From an uncultured Collinsella sp. (GTDB lineage: Bacteria; Actinomycetota; Coriobacteriia; Coriobacteriales; Coriobacteriaceae): DNA of 64,000 nucleotides. The translations under genes were made by a program, and so were the position numbers. Shown in pieces: positions 43,183 to 51,691 of this stretch (position 1 is its first letter; each line of letters begins with the position of its first letter). The DNA is taken from NCBI GenBank assembly GCA_959601045.1, contig CAUGNZ010000008.1, positions 11,732-75,731 on the forward strand, read 5' to 3'. The notes beneath the pieces are model-generated. The model searched no databases, was not told where the DNA came from, and saw nothing but the letters and a program-made list of their open reading frames with translations.

Positions 43183-43878
43183 TTATTCGATTATGTAGCC
43201 GACGCCCCAGACGTTTTTGATAAAGCGCGGCTTTTGAGCGTCGTCACCGATCTTTTCGCGCAGGTGGCGAATGTGCACCATCACCGTATTGTTGGAGCCG
43301 GGCATAAAATCCTCGTTCCACACCGCGCGGAACAGATCCTCCACGGCCACCACACTGCCGCGATGCTCGACCAGATACAGCAAGATGGAATACTCGATGG
43401 GCGTGAGGCGCACCGGCGCACCGTCCACCATTACGGAACGAGCATCGCGGTTGATCTCCAGGCCGTCGAGCTGGATGATCGGCGACTCGGCCACCTGCGC
43501 GCGGCTACCGTAGCTGGTGTAGCGGCGAAGCTGAGCATGCACGCGCGCGATGAGCTCAAGCGGACGGAACGGCTTAACCACGTAATCGTCCGCGCCAAGC
43601 GAAAGGCCCTCGATCTTGTCTTGCTGGGCATCGCGCGCCGTCAGCATGATCACGGGATAGGTATGGCTGGAACGGATCGTACGCAGCAACTCAAGCCCAT
43701 CGATATCGGGCAGCATGACATCCAGCAGCGCCAGATCGAACTCCTGCTCCAAGATTGCCTTGGCAGCGTCGGCCCCGCTATAGGCGACCTGTACATCAAA
43801 GCCTTCTTTTGTAAGGTAGATACCAACCAAGTCGGCGATGGCCTTTTCGTCATCAACTACCAAAATGCGCTCGTTCAT
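43183..43878 (-). CDS. OmpR-family response regulator, VanR-like
   Basis: 231 residues. Receiver: VVDDEKAIADLVGIYL, phospho-Asp in LALLDVMLPDIDG, and VKPFRPLELIARV. Winged helix: LTPIEYSILLYLVEHRGSVV and NTVMVHIRHLREKIGDD, ending VWGVGYIIE. GAGGAGC precedes the ATG. It is divergent from a D,D-carboxypeptidase gene, fitting cell-wall regulation as in VanRS systems; this is inference from position. Confidence 0.92.
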   Translation of the reverse strand: MNERILVVDDEKAIADLVGIYLTKEGFDVQVAYSGADAAKAILEQEFDLALLDVMLPDIDGLELLRTIRSSHTYPVIMLTARDAQQDKIEGLSLGADDYVVKPFRPLELIARVHAQLRRYTSYGSRAQVAESPIIQLDGLEINRDARSVMVDGAPVRLTPIEYSILLYLVEHRGSVVAVEDLFRAVWNEDFMPGSNNTVMVHIRHLREKIGDDAQKPRFIKNVWGVGYIIE

Positions 43879-44030
43879 GCGTGCTCCTCTCGCGCTCCAT
43901 TATGCCCGAGGGGGCGCATGCCACACACAACAAGCGTGGGTGATTAAGTCGGCCTTAAGCACCCTTGTGCCCGTTCGGGCGCGGATGTGGGCCACGCACG
44001 CACGCGATGATCGCCAACACCGGCAAACGA

Positions 44031-44036
44031 TATACT
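44031..44036 (+). promoter_or_regulatory. Possible -10 box of the D,D-carboxypeptidase gene
   Basis: TATACT lies 40 bases before the chosen GTG start. The expected -35 region is poor, so this is only suggestive. It argues against the start at 44007. Confidence 0.35.
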
Positions 44037-44075
44037 CTAGTTCCAGAAGAGACCATCCCGTCGAAAGCGAAATCT

Positions 44076-45416
44076 GTGAAGTCCCTCACCTCTTTTGCAA
44101 AGCGCTCAGCCCAGCTTGCCGCCGGCTTTGTCTGCGCTATCGCCCTTGCCGCTGGCGTGCCCACCGTCGCCGGCGCCCAAGTGCTCACGACCGACAATGT
44201 CTGCGGCAAAACCGCCGATGCGCGCGGCATCACGGCCGATAATCTGCCCGATATCGATGCGACCAATGCGCTCGTCATGGGCAAAGACGGCACCGTCTAC
44301 TACGGGCGCGGCGCCGATGAGCAGGTCAAAATCGCCTCGATCACCAAGGTCATGACCGCAATCCTAACCGTCGAGAATTGCAAGATGGACGAGAAGGTCA
44401 CGGTGAGCAACGCCGCAGCCACCGTGGGTAATTCGACCGCCGGCTTGCTCGAAGGTGACGAGCCTACCGTGGAGCAGGCACTGCGCGGCCTGATGATTCC
44501 CTCGGGCAACGACGCCGCCGTCGTGCTCGCCGAATATGTGGGCAAGAAGATCGACCCTAAAACCAAAGACGCCGAGGCAACCTTTGTGAAGGCCATGAAC
44601 GAGCGCGCTAAGAAGCTCGGCTGCACCGGTACGCTTTTTGAAAACCCGCATGGTCTGGACTTTGATGAGTGGGCTGGCGATATGCACTCAACCGCACACG
44701 ACGTAGCGCTGATGATGCAGGAGGCCATGAAAAACGACACGATCCGCGAGGTCGTAGCGAGCGAGGATTCCTGGATCGAGGTCACGGGCGCCGACGGCAC
44801 CGACCATTCGCATTCCATGGACACGCATAACTATTTGCTGGGCCAAGATGGCAACATCGGTGGCAAGACCGGCACCACCGACGACGCGGGCTATTGCTTT
44901 ACGAGCGCCTACAACCGCGACGGCGACGAGATCTACACCGTCGTTTTGAACTCCACCACCACCGACCAGCGCTTTACCGATACCGCAACCCTTGCCAATT
45001 GGTACTACGGTCACAAGGTGACGGTCGCAATCGCCAACACACAGGAAAAGACCGCCAACGGCAACCCGCTTATGGCGCGCATTGGTCAAACCGACTGGAC
45101 GGATAAGACGATCGACGCCACACTCGCCGATCCCACGGCGCAAGCGACCGTGTTTTCCCTTGCCGGCGAGGTGACCGAAAAGGTTAGCTACGACGATCTT
45201 TCGGGCACGGTGCATGTGGGCGACAAGGTGGGCAGCGTCACGCTCAAGCATGACGGCACCAAGATCGCCGTCATGGACCTAGTTGCCGACGAGGAAGGCG
45301 CAGGGCCGAATCCCATTGAATGGCTACTCGTGAAGCTCGATCGCTTGGGCCGTCGCATCGGCAACCGCCCACTCACGGCAGAAAGCGAGACCGTCGCCAA
45401 GGCGCCCGAGGTGTAG
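44076..45416 (+). CDS. dacA: D-alanyl-D-alanine carboxypeptidase (PBP5/DacA type)
   Basis: About 446 residues from the GTG at 44076, which places a clean signal peptide at the N-terminus (KSLTSFAKRSAQLAAGFVCA, cleavage likely after VAGA). An ATG at 44007 is an alternative but overlaps a possible promoter. Active-site motifs: SITK (nucleophile Ser), SGN and KTGT. A C-terminal PBP5-like beta domain and a basic amphipathic end (LVKLDRLGRRIG) follow, suited to membrane binding. It trims pentapeptide stems of peptidoglycan. It is divergent from the VanR-like regulator. Confidence 0.92.
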   Translation: MKSLTSFAKRSAQLAAGFVCAIALAAGVPTVAGAQVLTTDNVCGKTADARGITADNLPDIDATNALVMGKDGTVYYGRGADEQVKIASITKVMTAILTVENCKMDEKVTVSNAAATVGNSTAGLLEGDEPTVEQALRGLMIPSGNDAAVVLAEYVGKKIDPKTKDAEATFVKAMNERAKKLGCTGTLFENPHGLDFDEWAGDMHSTAHDVALMMQEAMKNDTIREVVASEDSWIEVTGADGTDHSHSMDTHNYLLGQDGNIGGKTGTTDDAGYCFTSAYNRDGDEIYTVVLNSTTTDQRFTDTATLANWYYGHKVTVAIANTQEKTANGNPLMARIGQTDWTDKTIDATLADPTAQATVFSLAGEVTEKVSYDDLSGTVHVGDKVGSVTLKHDGTKIAVMDLVADEEGAGPNPIEWLLVKLDRLGRRIGNRPLTAESETVAKAPEV

Positions 45417-45440
45417 GGCGCAAGAATAATAAGTCCACTG

Positions 45441-45474
45441 AAAGGAGGCGTCCGAAAGGATGCCTCCTTTTTTT
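45441..45474 (+). terminator. Terminator of dacA
   Basis: AAAGGAGGC and GCCTCCTTT pair around a small GAAA-capped top, followed by a T7 run on the plus strand. Confidence 0.9.
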
Positions 45475-45492
45475 GAGGTTCGAATCCCCAGC
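45475..45492 (+). repeat. Solo T-arm-like end, upstream of the tRNA-Ser element
   Basis: GAGGTTCGAATCCCCAGCC repeats the T-loop and T-stem of the nearby tRNA-Ser on the plus strand, without any tRNA around it. It is the same sequence type that ends the element body at 45682. Confidence 0.6.
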
Positions 45493-45508
45493 CGCCATTC
45501 TTGATAAT

Positions 45509-45565
45509 AAAAAGGGCCCCAAATGGGGCCCTTCTTCAAGTTCATACTGGCGGAGAGCTGGGGAT
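45509..45565. repeat. Direct repeat: tRNA-Ser 3' end plus terminator, extra copy
   Basis: This 57-bp segment repeats the tRNA-Ser terminator hairpin (GGGCCCC..GGGGCCC) and the 3' end of the tRNA (CGGAGAGCTGGGGAT read on plus). The authentic copy is 45698-45755. The duplicated piece stops inside the T-loop. Confidence 0.85.
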
Positions 45566-45682
45566 GTCCGGGCATGCTGCGCATGCCCTCCGGCTTCAAA
45601 GCCTGGCGGCTTTTCGCCCACGGGCTACAAACGCTTTCGCGTTTGCTTAACGCCCGTGCCCTCTCGGGTTCGAATCCCCAGC
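45566..45682. repeat. tRNA-bounded structured element, tRNA-Ser locus
   Basis: Body of about 117 bp with hairpins GGCATGC-TGC-GCATGCC, GGCTTCAAAGCC and AAACGC-TTTC-GCGTTT, the last inside a CGGGC/GCCCG stem. It ends GGGTTCGAATCCCCAGC, the T-arm of the adjacent tRNA-Ser, inverted relative to it. Related bodies occur at the tRNA-Arg, tRNA-Leu and tRNA-Phe loci. Confidence 0.8.
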
Positions 45683-45737
45683 CTCCTTTCTCCGCACAAA
45701 AAAGGGCCCCAAATGGGACCCTTCTTTCAAGTCATAC

Positions 45738-45828
45738 TGGCGGAGAGCTGGGGATTCGAACCCCAGATGCCCTTTTGGGGCATACTCGCTTAGCAGGCGA
45801 GCACCTTCGGCCTCTCGGTCAGCTCTCC
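45738..45828 (-). tRNA. tRNA-Ser (GCT)
   Basis: Folds with acceptor stem GGAGAGC/GCTCTCC, discriminator G and encoded CCA. Anticodon stem-loop CTCGC-CTGCTAA-GCGAG gives anticodon GCT. It has the long variable arm of serine tRNAs (TGCCCCAAAAGGGCA) and T-loop TTCGAAT. A hairpin with T6 follows on the minus strand. Confidence 0.97.
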
Positions 45829-45920
45829 GTAACAGCCGTTCTATAGTAACCAAACAGCCAAGGATGAGCAAGAGGAAATTTTCTAATTGCCTAGCAGCCT
45901 TTCCTTCTTGAAAGCTTCGC

Positions 45921-48362
45921 CTACCCCAGCGAGCGGTTGAGGGAGCCGAGCTCGTCGTTGCCCATGGTGCGCCACATTTGGAAGATACAACCGCGCGCCA
46001 GGAAAAAGAAACCGTTGTCGACCAGTTGCACAGCGGCATCTGCCAGCTGATTCGTCACGGCGGACACTGGCGGCAGCTCTAGTCCAGCCTTGTGGATGGT
46101 CTCGACCGCTTCCTCGAACGTCGGAGGCTCGCTGACGCCCATCTCGTTCATAAGGCCCTGCATTTCTTCCAGCGCGCTGCTGCCCGACTCCTCGCCGCGC
46201 GGCACCAGACGGTAACAAGCCAGCGCCAGGTCGAGCTGATCGCAATTCCAATAGGCAAACGCCAAGCGATAGAACAGGTAGCCGATTGCAGAACGATCGC
46301 TGGCAATACGTAGGCCGTGGCGCGCCACCTCGATAATCTCGTCAAAGCGCTCCAGACGCGCAAGCACGTTGATGAGCGCAAAGTGCGACTGCATGGACGA
46401 GCGCGCCAGATCGTAAAGATGGCGCACCTCGGGCAGTGCTCGTTCAAAGTCCTCTTGCTCGGCGTAAAAGCCGCAGATCTCGTGCTGGGCAAAGTACAGC
46501 GCATCGGGCGCACGAAGGATTCGCACAGAGCGGTCTTCTTCCAACACCGGTAGCACCATGCGCACCAGCTGGTTATCGCAAAACTGCGTTTGAACCGGAC
46601 CTGTCGCCAAAAGCTCGGCGACGGCGCACTTGGCCTCCAACTCCTCGACAAGACGGGAAAAGCCTTCAAAAGCACCTGTACGGTCGACTTTTGCCTGCTC
46701 GCGCAATTCAACAACACGGGCCACGTATGGGTCGTCGTCCTCTTCCATGACCTCCAGCTCGTCAGCCGTATCGGCAAGCAGCAGATCGCGCAGCGCCGGC
46801 GGCAGCATGCGATGGTCATCACGCGGACGAGCATGAACCTCCGCCGGCTCAATCGTCTCCGGAGCGGTTGACTCATACGCCTCAAGCACACGCTTGCACG
46901 GCATATCGTCCATGTCCATGCTCTCAAGATCCTTGGCGACAGGCACGCAATCGGCCAGATAGGCCGCACGCCCAAAGAAATACGTTGCGACAACGCACTC
47001 GCCCTGCTCACTGTCGGGAGCAGCAATCTGCACATAGCAGCGCGTGATGCAGGTGCCCGCGGCAAAACACGCTGCCGCAAGCGTGAGCGCCACGCGCGCA
47101 TCGTGCTCCGCGGCCCAGATCGTGCGCGTGTCCTCGTCCAGCTCGTGCCAGGCGTCATCTTGAGCGTCGTATTCACGTTGCGGCATGGCATCAACGACAG
47201 ACTGCCCAAACCGAACGAGCATAATCCCCTCGGCAACGTTTGCCCGATAGGTATAGTCGAGCCGCGTGACCACGTTAAGCGCCTCGACAATACGCGCGAA
47301 GCGGGTACGCACATCCCACTCACCGCCCGGCTGGCAAGCCACCGTACCCGGTTCGCCCCACGGGTTATCGCTCGAGGCCGTATCGAGCAGTCGAGGAACA
47401 TCGTTGGTCGTCTTAGCAATATGCCACGCATCAAAGAGCGCGCAGCCCTCAAGGCTCGGCGAGGATGCCGCAGGGACCAATCCGGCCCCGATGTGCTCAA
47501 GGATGCCGGAGAGACGGTTAAGACGGCACTCGATGGCAAGCAGCATGTCAATCTCGTCCTGGTCCAGCAGGCTGCGATCAAAATTGAGATAGAAAAGCTT
47601 TGAGCGATCAATGCGAGCCAGGCTCATCTCGGACTTAGCGGCGATGGTGCGCAAGCGGGGCAAGTCAATTTCACTCATAAGGGCGGCGGCATAGCGCTCG
47701 ATACCGCTCGGATTCTCGGCATGGTCAACGCGGTAAAGCAGCGTCTCGATAGCATCAGGTAGCGGTGTCGTGTTAAAGCCCAAAAACACCTCGACCGGCT
47801 CGGGCAACTTTACGAGCTTGATCTTGTCGATAACATTTTGCATACCCTCGTCGAGTCCGCCGGCGTCCGCCGTGCTCGCAATGGCATTTTCGGAGTCAGC
47901 GAATATCACGTAGCGCAGGAACATCGATGCCATGAACTCGCCGTAAGGAAGGGAGCGGGTCGAATTCCATGTCTCGTGGTCGGACTGCTCGCGCATGGGG
48001 CCTTCGGGAGAGCCGACGGTTCGCGCGCACGCGCGCATCGTGCCGTTGGCTCCCCGAACCACAATCTCACCAATACCGGAGTCCGACTCGTCAAGGACCA
48101 GTTCCATGTCGGGATCGTTGGGCAGCGGAGTCTCGCTAACGGGGCGGTCCACCTTGTACACCTCGCCCGAAACGCTTACGTAGCCCAAAAGCGACACATG
48201 ACTTTTGCCAACGAATTCGACGACATAGCAAGATTCATGTTGATCCTCGCCAAAGAGTTTCCAGACCACGCCATATGAGCGTCCCGCTGGCTGCTCGGGC
48301 ATCGCCGGAAAGCGCTTCTTGGGATCGAGAAACCTGAGCTTGTATGTCGGACGCTCTGCCAC
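45921..48362 (-). CDS. Large protein of unknown function with TPR-like C-terminus
   Basis: 813 residues from a GTG start (AGGGTGATACTTC upstream). I do not recognise a known family for the whole protein. The N-terminal third is beta-rich, the middle is mixed and acidic, and the C-terminal 200 residues look like helical tetratricopeptide repeats (FERALPEVRHLYDLARSSMQ; FDEIIEVARHGLRIASDRSA; LDLALACYRLVPRG). No signal peptide or membrane helix is seen, so it is probably cytoplasmic. Neighbours are tRNA genes only. Confidence 0.8.
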   Translation of the reverse strand: MAERPTYKLRFLDPKKRFPAMPEQPAGRSYGVVWKLFGEDQHESCYVVEFVGKSHVSLLGYVSVSGEVYKVDRPVSETPLPNDPDMELVLDESDSGIGEIVVRGANGTMRACARTVGSPEGPMREQSDHETWNSTRSLPYGEFMASMFLRYVIFADSENAIASTADAGGLDEGMQNVIDKIKLVKLPEPVEVFLGFNTTPLPDAIETLLYRVDHAENPSGIERYAAALMSEIDLPRLRTIAAKSEMSLARIDRSKLFYLNFDRSLLDQDEIDMLLAIECRLNRLSGILEHIGAGLVPAASSPSLEGCALFDAWHIAKTTNDVPRLLDTASSDNPWGEPGTVACQPGGEWDVRTRFARIVEALNVVTRLDYTYRANVAEGIMLVRFGQSVVDAMPQREYDAQDDAWHELDEDTRTIWAAEHDARVALTLAAACFAAGTCITRCYVQIAAPDSEQGECVVATYFFGRAAYLADCVPVAKDLESMDMDDMPCKRVLEAYESTAPETIEPAEVHARPRDDHRMLPPALRDLLLADTADELEVMEEDDDPYVARVVELREQAKVDRTGAFEGFSRLVEELEAKCAVAELLATGPVQTQFCDNQLVRMVLPVLEEDRSVRILRAPDALYFAQHEICGFYAEQEDFERALPEVRHLYDLARSSMQSHFALINVLARLERFDEIIEVARHGLRIASDRSAIGYLFYRLAFAYWNCDQLDLALACYRLVPRGEESGSSALEEMQGLMNEMGVSEPPTFEEAVETIHKAGLELPPVSAVTNQLADAAVQLVDNGFFFLARGCIFQMWRTMGNDELGSLNRSLG

Positions 48363-48487
48363 GAAGTATCACCCTGATCGGTCGTTGAGAGAAGGAGTGG
48401 TCGCGAATAAGTCGCGACATCTACTCGGAATCTTACACGAGTCGACAGGAAATCGTCCCTTTGGACGAAAGCACTCAAGCTGGCGCA

Positions 48488-48545
48488 AAAGAAAAGCCCC
48501 CGTTGCCGGGAGCTTTAATCTCAAATGGTGCGGCGTATAGGATTC
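48488..48545. repeat. Direct repeat: tRNA-Arg 3' end plus terminator, extra copy
   Basis: Repeats the terminator (GCCCCCGTTGCCGGGAGC) and tRNA 3' end (GGTGCGGCGTATAGGATTC on plus) of the authentic copy at 48679-48736, then diverges inside the T-loop. The preceding 48363-48487 gap holds no gene. Confidence 0.85.
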
Positions 48546-48661
48546 CGCGCATCCGCTGCGCGGATCCGCACCGGCTTCGCCCGCCTGCCGGCGTGCTCGC
48601 CCGCGGGCTAAAAACGCTCCCGCGTTTTCTTTACGCCCGCGCCTCGACCGAGGTTCGAATC
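48546..48661. repeat. tRNA-bounded structured element, first tRNA-Arg locus
   Basis: Body with hairpins ATCCGC-TGC-GCGGAT, CCGGC/GCCGG and AAAACGC-TCCC-GCGTTTT inside GCGGGC/GCCCGC. It ends GAGGTTCGAATC, the T-arm of tRNA-Arg in inverse orientation. It is near-identical to the element at 49244-49359. Confidence 0.82.
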
Positions 48662-48716
48662 AATGCAGTGTTTACGTAAAAGAAAAGCCCCCGTTGCCGG
48701 GAGCTTTAATCTCAAA

Positions 48717-48793
48717 TGGTGCGGCGTATAGGATTCGAACCTATGACGTTCTGATTCGTAGTCAGACCCTCTATCCAGCTGAGGTAACGCCGC
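48717..48793 (-). tRNA. tRNA-Arg (ACG), copy 1
   Basis: Acceptor stem GCGGCGT/ACGCCGC, discriminator A and encoded CCA. Anticodon loop CTACGAA gives ACG, read as ICG. T-loop TTCGAAT. It is followed by a GGGGGC hairpin terminator and the structured element. Confidence 0.97.
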
Positions 48794-48982
48794 GACTTGT
48801 TGATTATTATGCACAGGGACTGAATAATGGTCAAGCATTTTTTCAAAAAAAGTTATCGAATTTGATTTTTACTCATTTGATGCAGTCGATCGACTCGATA
48901 CTTTCAAACACGGCGAAAGCAACTCCTCAAGTATGTCGACATATAAGAAAAGCCTCCGTTACCGGAGGCTTTAAAGTTCAGT

Positions 48983-49059
48983 TGGTGCGGCGTATAGGAT
49001 TCGAACCTATGACGTTCTGATTCGTAGTCAGACCCTCTATCCAGCTGAGGTAACGCCGC
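48983..49059 (-). tRNA. tRNA-Arg (ACG), copy 2
   Basis: Identical in sequence to copies 1 and 3, including the encoded CCA. It has a terminator hairpin (AAGCCTCCGGTAACGGAGGC on minus) but no structured element or duplicated 3' end after it, so it shows the unoccupied arrangement. Confidence 0.97.
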
Positions 49060-49146
49060 AACGCACGGATTATTATGCACGCGAGCCCCCGATGGGTCAA
49101 GCGACAATTAGAAAAAATTTTACGGAGTGATAATTAAGTTGTTCGT

Positions 49147-49170
49147 GCCTCGACCGAGGTTCGAATCCAT
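49147..49170 (+). repeat. Solo T-arm-like end before the third tRNA-Arg unit
   Basis: GCCTCGACCGAGGTTCGAATCC equals the right end of the element bodies at 48661 and 49359 but has no body attached. It may be a deletion remnant. Confidence 0.6.
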
Positions 49171-49183
49171 GCGGTGTTGCCAT

Positions 49184-49243
49184 AAAAGAAAAGCCCCCGT
49201 TGCCGGAGGCTTTCAATTTCAATTGGTGCGGCGTATAGGATTC
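49184..49243. repeat. Direct repeat: tRNA-Arg 3' end plus terminator, extra copy
   Basis: Repeats the terminator and 3' end of tRNA-Arg copy 3 (authentic segment 49376-49433), stopping at GGATTC inside the T-loop. Confidence 0.85.
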
Positions 49244-49359
49244 CGCGCATCCGCTTCGCGGATCCGCACCGGCTTCGCCCGCCTGCCGGCGGACTCGCCC
49301 GCGGGCTAAAAACGCTCCGCGTTTTCTTGACGCCCGCGCCTCGACCGAGGTTCGAATCC
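49244..49359. repeat. tRNA-bounded structured element, third tRNA-Arg locus
   Basis: Same plan as 48546-48661 with small changes: hairpin 1 loop TTC for TGC, CTCCGCG for CTCCCGCG and CTTGACG for CTTTACG. It ends CCGAGGTTCGAATCC, inverse to the adjacent tRNA T-arm. Confidence 0.82.
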
Positions 49360-49413
49360 CTGTCTGGTCTCCAAAAAAGAAAAGCCCCCGTTGCCGGAGG
49401 CTTCAAGTTCAAT

Positions 49414-49490
49414 TGGTGCGGCGTATAGGATTCGAACCTATGACGTTCTGATTCGTAGTCAGACCCTCTATCCAGCTGAGGTAACGCCGC
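49414..49490 (-). tRNA. tRNA-Arg (ACG), copy 3
   Basis: Identical to the copies at 48717 and 48983, with encoded CCA and anticodon ACG. A terminator and structured element follow on the minus strand. Confidence 0.97.
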
Positions 49491-49567
49491 AGCGCAAGAC
49501 ATATAAAACCACTTTAGCTTATTGGAGTCAAGCACAATTTCAAACTTTTTTGTGGAACGCAGTCTTG

Positions 49568-49945
49568 TCATGCTGCTCCGCATATACCGTCGTTCCCCGT
49601 ACGATCGATTGGCTTTTCGATCACGTCAAACTTAGCATCAAGTTCCCTCAGGAGCGATCTCACCCGCTGGGCACAATCATAATCGGCAAACGAGATACTC
49701 AACATGCGAGCAACCTGGTTAGATGTCCGGACCCCATAGAAATGCTCCAGGGCCACAAGCCCCTCGTGCGCCACAAACGTCTCAACCACATGAGGCGACT
49801 CCTCAAAGCACCATTGGGTCAACGGACCCCCGCTCGTCTGTCGAACCACCAGGCCACCCATGCCAGACGGCTCACACGTTACAAGCAGGTACTCCCCGCC
49901 CTCGTCGCTCTCAAACAAAACCACCCGATCATCAAACAGCTCCAT
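49568..49945 (-). CDS. Small conserved-looking protein of unknown function
   Basis: 125 residues with AAAGGGGACGCG before ATG, so well supported as a gene. No membrane helix or signal peptide. The N-terminal half is beta-rich (DRVVLFESDEGGEYLLVTCE), the C-terminal half is helical (CAQRVRSLLRELDAKFDVI). I do not recognise the family. It lies between tRNA-Arg and serS. Confidence 0.72.
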   Translation of the reverse strand: MELFDDRVVLFESDEGGEYLLVTCEPSGMGGLVVRQTSGGPLTQWCFEESPHVVETFVAHEGLVALEHFYGVRTSNQVARMLSISFADYDCAQRVRSLLRELDAKFDVIEKPIDRTGNDGICGAA

Positions 49946-50071
49946 CGCGTCCCCTTTCTCTCGCTCTTATTTAGCAAAAGCATAGCAGGTAGATTGCTGT
50001 ATACAGAACAGTTGTTCGTGTGTTTTCTATTGAGCTGTCCGCACGGCATGGTATGGACCTGCGCACGAAAT

Positions 50072-50095
50072 AGGGCGCCCCCGAAGGAGCGCCCT
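50072..50095 (-). terminator. Terminator of serS
   Basis: AGGGCGCTCC pairs with GGGGGCGCCCT around TTCG-like bases, followed by ATTTCG on the minus strand. The T-tract is short. Confidence 0.7.
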
Positions 50096-50118
50096 TGCAT
50101 ATCGCCTATGCAGCCAAG

Positions 50119-51402
50119 TTACGCGACCGGCTCGATCTTCTCGAGGCCGCCCATGTAGGGACGCAGGACCTCGGGGATCGTGATGGTGCCGTCGGCGTTC
50201 TGGTAGTTCTCCAGAATGGCTGCCATGGTACGGCCAGCCGGCAGGCCGGAACCGTTGAGGGTGTGCAGATAGCGCGAACCCTTGAAGTTCTCGGGGTCGC
50301 GATACTTGATGTTGGCGCGGCGAGCCTGGAAGTCACCGCAGTTGGAGCAGGAGCTGATCTCCTTGTAGGCGTTGTAGCTCGGCAGCCAGACCTCGATGTC
50401 GTAGGTCTGACGGGCAGAGAAGCCCAAGTCGCCGGTGCACAGGCTAATCACGCGATACGGAAGGCCCAGCTGCTGCAGCAGGTACTCGGCCTCGGCGGTC
50501 ATGCTCTCGAGCTCCTCGTCGGACTCCTCCGGCTTAGCGAACTTGACCATCTCGACCTTGTCGAACTCGTGCTGACGGATGATGCCACGGGTATCGCGAC
50601 CGGCGGAACCGGCCTCCTCGCGGAAGCAGGGGGTGAAGGCGGTGTAGCGGCGCGGCAGGGTGTCGGCGTCGAGGACCTCACCGGCGTGCAGGTTGGTGAG
50701 CACGACCTCGGCGGTGGGGATCAGGAAGTTGTCGCCCGAGACGTGATAGGCGTCGTCCTCGAACTTGGGCAGCTGGCCCGTGCCGAACATGGTCTGACGC
50801 TTGACGACGATGGGCGGCCACCACTCCTTAAAACCACGGCTGGTGTGCGTATCGAGGAAGAAGTTGATGAGGGCACGCTCAAGACGGGCGCCGGCGCCAC
50901 CGAGAACGGTGAAGCGGCTGCCGGAGAGCTTGTTGCCGCGCTCGAAGTCAAGGATGTCGAGGTCGGTGCCCAGATCCCAGTGCGGCTTAAAGTCGAAGTC
51001 GAACTCGCGCGGGGTGCCCCAACGACGGCGCTCGATGTTCTCGTCCTCGTCCTTGCCGTACGGCGTGGCCTCGCAGGGAATGTTGGGCAGGTGAGCCATG
51101 AAGTCGTACTGCTCCTGCTCGAGGGCGGTGCGGCGCTCGGCCAGACCGTCAATCTTCTCGTTGACGGCGCGCACGGCCTCCTTGGCGGCCTCGGCCTCGT
51201 CCTTCTTGCCCTCCTTCATCAGGGCGCCGATCTTCTTGGACTCGGCATTGCGCGTGGCTTGAAGTTCCTCAACCTCGGTGATGACGGCACGACGCTCGTC
51301 GTCGAGCTCAAAGAACTTCTCGCGATCCCAAGACGTCTGGCGGTTAGCCATGGCGACATCGATGGCATCGGGGTTCTCGCGAACAAACTTGATATCAAGC
51401 AT
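50119..51402 (-). CDS. serS: Seryl-tRNA synthetase
   Basis: 427 residues from ATG at 51402 (GGAGG five bases upstream). The N-terminal long coiled-coil arm ([20 protein letters not shown] region) binds the tRNA-Ser variable arm. Class II motifs: [21 protein letters not shown] (motif 2) and [20 protein letters not shown] (motif 3). It charges tRNA-Ser, one of which is encoded 4 kb away. It is divergent from the small membrane protein gene. Confidence 0.97.
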   Translation of the reverse strand: MLDIKFVRENPDAIDVAMANRQTSWDREKFFELDDERRAVITEVEELQATRNAESKKIGALMKEGKKDEAEAAKEAVRAVNEKIDGLAERRTALEQEQYDFMAHLPNIPCEATPYGKDEDENIERRRWGTPREFDFDFKPHWDLGTDLDILDFERGNKLSGSRFTVLGGAGARLERALINFFLDTHTSRGFKEWWPPIVVKRQTMFGTGQLPKFEDDAYHVSGDNFLIPTAEVVLTNLHAGEVLDADTLPRRYTAFTPCFREEAGSAGRDTRGIIRQHEFDKVEMVKFAKPEESDEELESMTAEAEYLLQQLGLPYRVISLCTGDLGFSARQTYDIEVWLPSYNAYKEISSCSNCGDFQARRANIKYRDPENFKGSRYLHTLNGSGLPAGRTMAAILENYQNADGTITIPEVLRPYMGGLEKIEPVA

Positions 51403-51442
51403 TAGATCCTCCGGCGATATACATTCCATTTAGGTTGCAACC

Positions 51443-51469
51443 TTGTACATGTATGGGCAAGTATATACT
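51443..51469 (+). promoter_or_regulatory. Possible promoter of the 57-residue protein gene
   Basis: TTGTAC and TATACT are separated by 15 bases and lie about 45 bases before the start codon. Confidence 0.45.
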
Positions 51470-51513
51470 TATGAGCGTTTACGACCCAACTCAACTACGC
51501 AAGAAGGCACCCA

Positions 51514-51687
51514 ATGGACGCAGTTTTTTCCTTTTTGTTTGGCACCCGCACCGGTTTTGCCATCCTTTTCGCCGGCGGCATCCTGCTGTTTGCGATTATT
51601 GCCTTTGTAATGGAGAAGCGCACCCATAAGATGTATGTCGACCGCGGCCCCAAGTCCGAGGACGAAGAAGACAGCTTCTGGGACTAA
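51514..51687 (+). CDS. 57-residue single-pass membrane protein
   Basis: A short gene starting MDAVFSFLFGTRTGFAILFA with AAGAAGG six bases before ATG. One membrane helix covers about residues 14-34. It is followed by a basic stretch (MEKRTHK) and an acidic cytoplasmic tail (PKSEDEEDSFWD). It has a promoter-like sequence upstream and a perfect terminator 51 bp downstream, so it looks like a real monocistronic gene. Family and role are unknown to me. Confidence 0.78.
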   Translation: MDAVFSFLFGTRTGFAILFAGGILLFAIIAFVMEKRTHKMYVDRGPKSEDEEDSFWD

Positions 51688-51691
51688 CCTG

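Noticed and set aside
49134..49583. Minus-strand open frame through tRNA-Arg copy 3
   Set aside because: Consists of tRNA, terminator and element sequence; no independent support.
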